Below are positions 56,452-64,000 of a DNA stretch of 64,000 bases, in pieces. The stretch is taken from contig CM060733.1 in the NCBI GenBank assembly GCA_030704615.1, forward strand, positions 6,758,001 to 6,822,000, written 5' to 3'. Made by a program: the position numbers and the translations under genes. Source of the stretch: Takakia lepidozioides. Its lineage: Eukaryota; Streptophyta; Takakiopsida; Takakiales; Takakiaceae. The notes under the pieces are model-generated. The model did no database searches, was not told where the DNA came from, and saw nothing but the letters and a program-made list of their open reading frames with translations. How positions within the stretch are numbered: position 1 is the stretch's first letter; every line of letters starts with the position of its first letter.

Positions 56452-58260
56452 TCAAAGTACAATGAGGTACCTCGAACGCTCCCGCAAGTGCTTGGCAAGG
56501 ACCTCTTGCTGCTGGACAACGTCAACCTCCGAGACCCCTGCACTTTTGCCTTTCGGTTTGGTTCGCTGTTTTGGGTGCGACAAGAACAGATACTTCTTTG
56601 TCAGCGCTAGGGGGTTCAGCCAACCGCTTTCTTTGAGCAGGCGGCCGTTTTGACCTCCTGGGATTCTCTGCAACCCTGACAATGCCGCCGTAGGGGGAAT
56701 TTCTGAGCCAGAGGTGCCTTGTTCTGAGTTTGCTGCAAGTGCTGAAGACTGCACTCCCTCGTCTGAGACGTGCTGGGGAGGTGATTGACCAAGGGCAGAA
56801 GTGTCACAGCTCACCTCCTCGGTGCTACCCCTGTCAGTGTGTCAAACCCTTCTGTTCAAACCCCTTGTCACGCTTCTTAGTGTCACCCTTCTCTTCGGCT
56901 ACCTCCTCAGTCACGATTCTCAGTGTCACCCTTCTCTTCGGCTACCTCCTCAGTGTCACTCTTCTTAGTGTCACCCTTCTCTTCGGCTACCTCCTCAGAG
57001 TCACGCATCTCAGTGTCACCCTTCTCTCCGGCTACCTTCTCAGTGTCACCTCAGTGTCACCTCTTTGGCCGCATTATCAGTGTCACTCTTCGCAGTGTCA
57101 CCCTTCTCATCGGGTTCCTTCCCAGTGTCACTCTGCTGAGTAACAATCTTATGTGTGTCACCCTTGGCAGTGTCACTCTTCTCAGTGTCTAGATGCTCCG
57201 CAACATCCTTCTCTTCGTGACTCTCCACAGTGAAACGCTTCTCAGTGTGACCCTGCTTTGTGTCACCCTTCCAACTGACAACCTCCTCGGTGACACCCTT
57301 CCCCGTGTCACCCATGTCGATGTCACTCTTCTTTGCATCAACCTCCTCAATGCCATCCTTGATTGTGTCGCCTCTTCTCCGCACCCTCCAAGACCATGTT
57401 GACTAGCAGAAGACCGTCATCCGTCGCGACTAGTGGCCGTGGCAAAGGAGTGTCACCTTCCACGACTAGTGGTAGTGGAATGTCATCCATGACAGTGTTA
57501 CACTCACTGACATCTACCATGTGGGTTGGCTGTGGGGTGTCACCCCTATCAGTGTAACCCATGTCAATGTCACTCTCAACGGAAGTTGCAGTGTTCACGG
57601 GCAATGGTGTGTCACCCACGACAATGTCCCTCACGGCATTGTCAGCCACACCGGTATCCGCAGTGTCACCCTGAGGTGCAGTGTAACCCTCCTTCCCTGT
57701 TGCTCCTCTCTGCACAGTGTCACCCTCAGGTGCAGTGTAACCCTCGGTTTCAGGGCATCCTCCCCTTGCAGTGTCACCCTGCGCATCAATGGGACCCACG
57801 AAGGCTGGGTCATTCTGAGAGAGGTTGACCACATGATCCTGACAAATACTTACATTGCTGCATCGAGGGTTCAACCCAGCATCTCCAGATTCAAAGTCAT
57901 ACACAGACTCTGGGTCAAGCGGGTCCCCGATTCTTCGATTAAGACCTTCAAAAGAAATGACTGGGGCTGCGGACAAAGAGGTTCGCACTTGGGTGTTCCA
58001 CCTTGATGTATCATCTTCAGTATCAGTATCAGAATTCATGGGCAAATCCCGCGTCAAGTCTGCTAGGTTCACCCCTAAGTGCAGCTGGGTTGAGTACAAT
58101 TCACCAACCTGCGACAAAGATACAACGGCAGATTGACTTGGAATGATGTCCTCGTCATGTACATCGTCGCTCTGCGGGGCGGAAATTGGCCCATCGCTCG
58201 TCTGCGCGCCCCTACGCCCCCTGTATCGCATTGTGGAGGGGCCCCATACACAACTTCGTG
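56452..58260 (-). CDS. Repeat-derived acidic region encoding Gly-Asp-Thr motifs
   Basis: These open frames lie between the coiled-coil exon and the peptidase exons. Frame 57,347-58,231 starts with a Ser/Asp-rich region (SDTDTEDDTSRW) and then has GYTAPEGDTVQRG-like repeats. Frame 57,046-57,384 continues with GDT, SDT and KGDT repeats; 56,452-56,814 closes with a basic stretch (PKQRTKPKGKS). On DNA these are GTGTCACCCT / AGTGTAACCCT units, the same family as the arms, read on the minus strand. Two or three frame changes occur (introns or shifts). The product would be acidic and disordered. It probably belongs to the same gene as the peptidase. Confidence 0.5.
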
Positions 58261-58261
58261 A

Positions 58262-58389
58262 AGCTCACGTTGAGCCTCAAAAAGGTTTTTGAACGCATTG
58301 GCGACTTGATTGGTCATGAGCTCGGACTCATCTGCATCGGGGAAAAGACAAAGGTTTTTAGTCGTGGAACGAGGTTTTTGAAAGTGCAA
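58262..58389 (-). CDS. Exon with helical segment upstream of the GDT region
   Basis: It reads KPRSTTKNLCLFPDADESELMT then NQVANAFKNLFEAQRELHEVV, a short amphipathic helix. It joins the GDT-rich frame after a frame change near 58,230. To its right lies a GGGTTACAC-rich intron (58,380-58,770). Confidence 0.4.
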
Positions 58390-58771
58390 GGGTTACACTA
58401 TGTAAGGGTTACACTGACTAGGACAAGACAGTGGTTCGGATTACACGATGTGGGTTACACCACCCTGTTAGAGACAGTAGTTTGCAATTTTTACCATGGG
58501 TTACACTACTGAGATTACACAACGAGAGGGTAACAAATCTAGGGTAACACAGCGAGGGTACCATTAGGGGCACTGATTACAGGGTTACACACCGAGGGTT
58601 ACACTGTTACAAGGTTCCACATAGCGAGGGTTACACTGATTACAGGGTTACACACAACGAGGGTTACACTGAGTTACAAGGTTCCACATAGCGAGGGTTA
58701 CAATGATTACAAGATTACACACAAAGGGGTTACACGACGAGAGGGGTGACAGTGGATGGAGTAACACTTAC
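58380..58771 (+). repeat. GGGTTACAC-rich intron
   Basis: GAGGGTTACACTG, AGGGTTACACA and ACAAGGTTCCACATAGCG units alternate. The units lie between two minus-strand exons with usable splice sites (GTAAGT donor at 58,771). Confidence 0.75.
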
Positions 58772-59651
58772 AGAGATACCAAGGCACTACAGACCCAAGG
58801 TCTCTCATATACTGGATGCCCAAACGCGCATTGAAGTCCATTTCTGTTGGTGATTCGCTGAAGAGGCCACAACACCAAAGCTGGATAAACGATTCTCTCT
58901 GTTGGATCGCAAAGTGATGGGCGGCGCGACGACGGCTTGCCTTGCAAAACTGTATAGCTCCGTTGATCTTAATTGACCGGTCACCCCACTCTTCTGTACT
59001 CAAACTCGATCTTAAGTCTTCGAGCTCAGAATCCAAGGTCGCAATTTCCGTCACCAGGTTGTGCAAAGACATCAGACTAAAGCCGTAATACTCATCGACC
59101 AGGTCCTTCACCTTTGAGGCCGTAAGAGCACTTTCCAGAAGTTCAGTCGTGAACCCCAACCTGGGATGCGTTTGGGAAACTGACCTGCCATGATTTCTTA
59201 CATCGTTGTGGGCCAGAATTCTCAAAAGGAGTGGTGGCGGTCCAATGTGCGGTTTGGTGAGATTCTCCATTTGACTGATCAATCCTTCGGCAAAACCACG
59301 AGTGAATTCCAACGGATCTGGAACAACCAAACCTTTGATTCCATCTACAGTAATAGTGATGACAAGAGGATTTGAAGTTCTGGCATCGTCAAGGTCGGTA
59401 TTGCCAACAGCTAGTTCGTCCATCGTGTCATCATCATGTGAGGCTTGGCTCTCTCGATGGACTCGTGTAAGTCTCCCACCTTTTTTCTTTTTCTGCTTTG
59501 GCATGTCAGGATGCCCAATGCTCTCTAAATACTCCTTCACCCGATTCAATTCCTCTATCATTAACGGACCATGATCCGGCTGGGCAGTAAACGCCTTGTG
59601 GGCAGCAACAACACTGTCCATATCATCGCTTCTAAGATGATATCGAGCTCC
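58772..59651 (-). CDS. Coiled-coil exon of the peptidase gene
   Basis: Bounded by a CAG acceptor (59,652) and a GTAAGT donor (58,771), the exon is open throughout. It begins GARYHLRSDDMDSVVAAHKA and has a basic cluster KQKKKKGGRLTRVH resembling a nuclear localisation signal. A ITITVDGIKGLVVPDP segment and a predicted coiled coil (LHNLVTEIATLDSELEDLRS) follow. No family was recognised. It is likely part of the same minus-strand gene, between zinc-finger and peptidase parts. Confidence 0.6.
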
Positions 59652-59659
59652 CTGCGCAA

Positions 59660-59870
59660 TACAGCGTGAGGGGTTACACCAGAGAAAAAGGTTACAGCAC
59701 GAGGGGTTACACATGAAAATGGGTTACAAACAAGATGGGCTACACGGGGTACACAGAGGTGGGTTACACACCATAGGGGTTTTTAAAAGGGGTCCTCTGT
59801 AGGTGGGTTACACTCTGGGTTACACGCCACAGGAGAGACAGGGGGGGTAACACAAGGGTTACATGGATAG
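59660..59870 (+). repeat. GGGTTACA-rich intron or spacer
   Basis: GAGGGGTTACAC, GGGTTACAAAC and GTGGGTTACACA motifs separate the coiled-coil exon from the next upstream coding block. Confidence 0.7.
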
Positions 59871-59934
59871 ACAACAGCCCAAAATTTGAAAAACAGAGAA
59901 ATGGCAGGGAATCCAACTTGATTGTCTGTCGATA

Positions 59935-60718
59935 GAACCCAACTTGATTTTGCAGCTGTCGCATGGACTGCGCCCTCGCCTCGCGCAACAAATTCTTGGA
60001 ATGCCGGCCAAAACCCCTTCTCATTGACATTCGGAAATGGGAACTGAGGAATAAGGCCATGGTAGCAGAAGGATTGAGCCTGGAGTTCGCTTTCGCAAGA
60101 TGAACCTTGAGCTCCGGTTTCCCCGGTTTCCAATGTTGATTTTCTTTGCAATAGGGACAGGTAGAGGCGGGCTCAATCGCCGCTTGTCTCTCTCGTTAGA
60201 AACCTGCCGAATAGAAGGACCAGGGACAGAAACAGCAGGAGCACCAGAAGATGGAACCTCTGTAGCAGAAATAGCCGAAGAAGGTACAACAGCAGGCACT
60301 TCAATAGGATCTGCAATCTCACCCAAAGCCACCCTATTTTGCAGAATCCATGCATGATATGCATCAACAGAAGAAGCTGGAACAGAATTCATCACATTTT
60401 CAACAGCCATGGCATGCTTGAGCTCCGCATCAGGAAACGGTTTTGTTCCTTTCGGTCTGGCCATACATGCGGCCGTTCCATCGACAATATGCCGATTCAA
60501 TCTGCTCTTATCTACCTTTACTGCCCCACAATAAGGACATTTGAACTTAGGCCGGCCCTTTGCTCCCTCCACCTTGGCCTCTCTACACCTGGTGTGGCAG
60601 TACGCGATCATTGTAGCATGCTCATGCTCAGTGTACCAGAAGCGAACTCGTTCGCCATCCCTTTTCAAGTGATCAAATGGAATAGTAGCCTCTCCAGGGA
60701 ACAAATAACAATCAGCCA
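59935..60718 (-). CDS. C2HC zinc-finger exon, probable N-terminus of the peptidase gene
   Basis: The best start is MADCYLFPGEATIPF at 60,718. A finger KCPYCGAVKVDKSRLNRH ends with a Cys (C-x2-C-x12-H-x7-C), which recalls BED/C2HC fingers at the start of transposon proteins. MARPKGTKPFPDAELKHA follows. A Pro/Ser/Ala-rich linker runs to about 60,150. A frame change there leads to FPNVNEKGFWPAFQEFVARG. A diverged inverted copy of the finger's end lies at 61,500-61,700. A DNA-binding role is inferred. Confidence 0.58.
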
Positions 60719-60884
60719 TGACAAAAGAAAAAGCTGACAGAGAGAAGAGAAGAGCAAGAGCAAGAAAAGACAAGACAAGAAAAGACCAAGACCAAGAGAA
60801 TTCCGAAGAACGCACAACAGGGAGCACGCACAGCAAGGAGTGCAGGAAGAATATGAAAGGCTGCGAGAAGGGAAAACTGAACAA

Positions 60885-62015
60885 TGATCAAAGAACGAAA
60901 ACGAAGCTAGCTAGATGTCACCCGTAAGGCACGTCGGTTAAGCGAAAGACGGCGGTTCATTAAAATCTGGCGGCTTGCAATCAATTATATCCGCACTGAC
61001 TCACACGTGTATGAGTTGCAATCCCGGTGTCACCCGGAATAGCGGAGTGTAACCCGTAACCCTACACTTGTGAGCGCGACAAACCGGCCGTTACCGCATG
61101 CCAGGCACGTCGAGTGTAACCCTCCGTCAGGTACCCACATATGATGTAACCCTTCGTCACAACCTCATGTACCCCTAGTCTATGTGACTCCCGAACACAA
61201 CATCGATGTAACCCTGTCATATCAAACCATTAGTATGCAACCTCCAGGTAAACATGGTCAATGTAATGCCCCACCCATGTAACCCTAGCCTATGTGGCTC
61301 CGCGAGCGCAACATCCACGTAACCCATCAAACATGTCAACCCCATCTAAACCTCCATTACTAAACCGTCTACCAAGCTAGCATGTATTGAGAAAGAAAAC
61401 ACCGTGTAACCCCCTGTGTGTAACCATAGCACACGTGAGGTAGTCATATAAACCATCAGACATGTAACCGGTTGACAGTGCTTGCAAAACACGCATGATT
61501 CGATACGTATTGCATCCATAATAGCGATGAGTAGGCTGCCCCGGCTGGTGTGTGAACAAAAGATACACGAGAGGAGAGTGAATGGGCACCCCGTCAAATG
61601 AGCGGCTGCTTGCATGGCTAGACCGAAAGAAACAAAACCCTTTCCTAATGCGGATCTTAGGAATACCATAGCCATCGGGGACGGTGACAAAACAACAAGA
61701 ATGACATTGAGAAAGAAAAAGAATAGAGACAACCGTATCAATCGTAGAGAAAACCGTAGTATAGATTTGACGGATCGCTGCGCGGAAAGCGTTGTCTTGT
61801 ATGTTGCTGGGATGACGATACTGAACTGAATGAACTACAAATCTTTCGCATTGATGTGTGAAGCCGATTGGGCACCATGGGAATTGCAGAAAGCTGATGC
61901 CCCAAAGCAAAAAAACGAGCGAGCTAGGAATCTGAAAAACGGATGGAGAGAGCAAATTAGGGTTTCGGCCTCTATTTAAACCTCCATTCGGCCGTCGGAT
62001 AGTTTACACGTGTAT
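60885..62015. other. Spacer with TGTAACCC motif and a gene fragment
   Basis: At 61,030-61,450 scattered TGTAACCC motifs are plus-oriented. The segment near 61,590-61,700 is annotated separately. The last about 90 bases (61,960-62,020) lead into the right arm. No intact gene is seen. Confidence 0.5.
61500..61700 (+). pseudogene. Inverted, decayed copy of the C2HC zinc-finger exon
   Basis: The plus strand reads VNGHPVK, a stop, then AAACMARPKETKPFPNADLRN. This corresponds to LNRHIVDGTAACMARPKGTK...PDAELKH of the minus-strand exon. The finger cysteines are degenerate. It is a second copy in the opposite orientation about 1.1 kb away. Confidence 0.75.
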
Positions 62016-62019
62016 GATA

Positions 62020-64000
62020 CAGAGGGTTACATGGTGGTGAGGGTTACAGAGGGTCAGAGAGGGTTACATGGAGTGAGGGTTACATAGGGTGAGGGTGACA
62101 CTCTGCGGTGTACAGAGGGTTACATGGTGGTGAGGGTTACAAAGGGTCACAGAGGGTTACATGGGTTATAGAGGGTTACATGGAGTGAGGGTTACATAAG
62201 GGTGAGGGCGACACTCTGCGGTGTTACAGAGGGTTACATAGGTTACAAACAGAGGGTTTTGAGGGTTACAAGTGAGGGTTACATGGTGGCGAGGGTGACA
62301 CTCTGCGGTGTTACAGAGGGTTACATGGTGGTAAGGGTTACACCTGGTGAGGGATATAGAGGGTCACAGAGGGTTACATGGGTTACAGAGGGTTACATGG
62401 TGAGGGTTACAGAGGGTCAGAGAGGGTTACATGGAATGGGGGGGTGAGGGTGACACTCTGCGTGTTACAGAGGGTTACATAGGTTAGGGTTTGTGAGGGG
62501 AGGGGTGGGTTACATGAGTGAGGTACATGGTGGCGAGGGTGACACTCTGCGGTGTTACAGAGGGTTACAGAGGTTACAAAGGTCAGAGAGGGTTACATGG
62601 AATGAGGGTTACATAGGGGTGAGGGTGACACTCTGCGGTGTTACAGAGGGTTACGGTTAGGGGAGGGTTACAGTTACAGGGTTACATGGAGTGAGGTTAC
62701 ATAAGGGGTGAGGGTGACACTCTACGGTGTTACACTGGGTTACATAGGGTACAGAGGTTACAGGGTTACAGGGTGACACTCTGCGGTGTACAGAGGTTAC
62801 ATGGAGGTAAGGGTTACACCTGGTGAGGGATATAGAGGGTCACAGAGGGTTACATGGTGGTGAGGGTTACAGAAGGTCAGAGAGGGTTACATGGAATGAG
62901 GGTTACATAGGGATGAGGGTGACACTCTGTGGTGTTACAGAGGGTTACATGGTGGTGAGGGTTACAAGGGTCACAGAGGGTTACATGGGTTACAGAGGGT
63001 TACAGTTACAGAGGGTTACATGGAGTGAGGGTTACATAAGGTGAGGGCGACACTCTGCGGTGTTACAGAGGGTTACATGGGTTACAGAGCCATAGAGGGT
63101 TTGTGATGGTTACATGGAGTGAGGGTGATATGGGTGAGGGTGACACTTTGCGGTGTCACAGAGGGTTTGTGAGGGTTACGGAGGGTTACATGGTGGCGAG
63201 GGTGACACTCTGCGGTGTTACAGGGGGTTACATGGTGGTAAGGGTTACACTTGGTGAGGGATATAGAGGGTCACACATGGGTTACAGAGGGTTACAGGGT
63301 TACAGAGGGTGGGTTACAGGTTGAGGGTTACAGAGGGTCAGAGAGGGTTACATGGAGGGTTACATAGGGGTGAGGGTGACACTCTGCGGTGTTACAGAGG
63401 GTTACAAAGGGTCATAGAGGGTTACAAAGGGGTCACAGAGGGTTACATGGGTTACAGAGGGTTACATGGAGTGAGGGTTACATAAGGGTGAGGGCGACAC
63501 TCTGCGGTGTTACAGAGGGTTACATGGGTTACAGAGCCACAGAGGGTTACAGGGATGGGATGAGGGTGACACTCTGCGGTGTCACAGAGGTTTGTGAGGG
63601 TTAGGGTTACATGGTGGCGAGGGTGACAGTGTTACAGAGAGGGTTACATGAGGGTTACATGGTGAGGGTGACAGGTGTCACACGGAGGGTTACATGGTGG
63701 CGAGGGTGACACTTTGCGGTGTTACAGAGGGTTACATGGTGGTAAGGGTTACACCTGGTGAGGGATATAGAGGGTCACAGAGGGTTACATGGTTACAGAG
63801 GGTACAGGGTCACAGGGGTTACATGGGTTACAGAGGGTCACAGAGGATTACATGGGTTACAAAGGGTTACAGAGGATTACATGGAGTGAGGGTTACACTC
63901 TGCGGTGTTACAGAGGGTTACATGGGTTACAGAGGGTTACATAGGGTTACATGGGTTGCAAAGTGTTATAGAGGGTTACATGTAGTGAGGGTTACATAGG
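62020..64000 (+). repeat. Right arm of the giant element: GAGGGTTACA array
   Basis: This is the reverse complement of the left arm: GAGGGTTACATGG, GGGTGACACTCTGCGGTGTT, CACCTGGTGAGGGATATAGAG and GGAGTGAGGGTTACATAAG blocks recur in variable order. It continues past the window edge. Plus-strand frames here (GYMVVRVTPGEGYRG and similar) are the repeat translated and are not genes. Confidence 0.92.

Larger units (their letters stand above)
44450..64000. mobile_element. Giant Mutator-like element with tandem-repeat inverted arms
   Basis: Inverted arms built of one motif family bracket MULE transposase exons, a SWIM finger, a C48 peptidase gene and zinc-finger and coiled-coil exons. The same motif occupies the spacers and introns throughout. 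Mutator-like elements that carry Ulp1-like peptidases are known in plants (Kaonashi-type), but arms made of kilobase tandem arrays are, to my knowledge, unusual. The element exceeds 19.5 kb, runs off the right edge and carries a nested Ty3 element. Extent and unity are inferred from shared motif and inverted arms; no target duplication can be checked. Confidence 0.6.

Noticed and set aside
62202-63999. Plus-strand proteins in the right array
   Set aside because: These are repeat translations with frames that drift at every unit-length change and have no domain.

Overview
This is nuclear DNA of a streptophyte plant. It holds an intron-containing Lhca1 (PSI antenna) gene, a three-exon LRR receptor kinase of land-plant architecture, GT-AG introns, a chromodomain Ty3 retrotransposon and a Ty3 primer site matching plant initiator tRNA-Met. 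A secreted cyanovirin-N-homology (CVNH) lectin and a DNMT3-like methyltransferase fragment point to a repeat-rich, probably seed-free lineage (bryophyte, lycophyte or streptophyte alga). I cannot name the species. Only three host-type genes look intact: the CVNH lectin, Lhca1 and the LRR receptor kinase. Almost everything else is mobile or repetitive DNA.

Layout. 0-3.1 kb: a broken cytosine-5 methyltransferase fragment (+) and a RING-like multi-exon gene (-). 3.5-8.7 kb: a decayed hAT transposase between two inverted arrays of about 50-bp palindromic units, with a tRNA-type SINE lodged in the left array. 8.9-16.2 kb: direct repeats, retroelement scraps, a CVNH fragment and a long tandem array. 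16.3-17.3 kb: the intact CVNH gene. 18.1-18.9 kb: an array of GC-core palindromes, split by a 9.4-kb chromovirus composite (18,907-28,279). The composite is head-to-head, yet it is flanked by one 5-bp target duplication. 28.5-31.4 kb: LINE scraps. 31.5-38.3 kb: Lhca1 (+) and the LRR kinase (-), tail to tail. 38.3-41.9 kb: a duplicated 5' flank whose second copy carries a MITE; the first copy supplies the empty site.

The most striking part runs from about 44.4 kb to the right edge. Two long arrays built from TGTAACCCTC-type units lie in opposite orientation and bracket about 15 kb. Inside are a Mutator-like (MULE) transposase with a SWIM zinc finger, a C48 (Ulp1-like) peptidase gene, a C2HC zinc-finger exon and a coiled-coil exon. 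The same short motif fills the spacers and introns and is translated in one exon as Gly-Asp-Thr repeats. The MULE transposase has been cut by an inversion: exons A and B lie on the minus strand and exon C on the plus strand, with matching splice phase. A Ty3 deletion derivative with intact outer ends and a CACAG duplication is nested inside. I read this as one giant (over 19.5 kb) Mutator-like element with tandem-repeat arms, now rearranged and frameshifted. Its right end lies outside the window.
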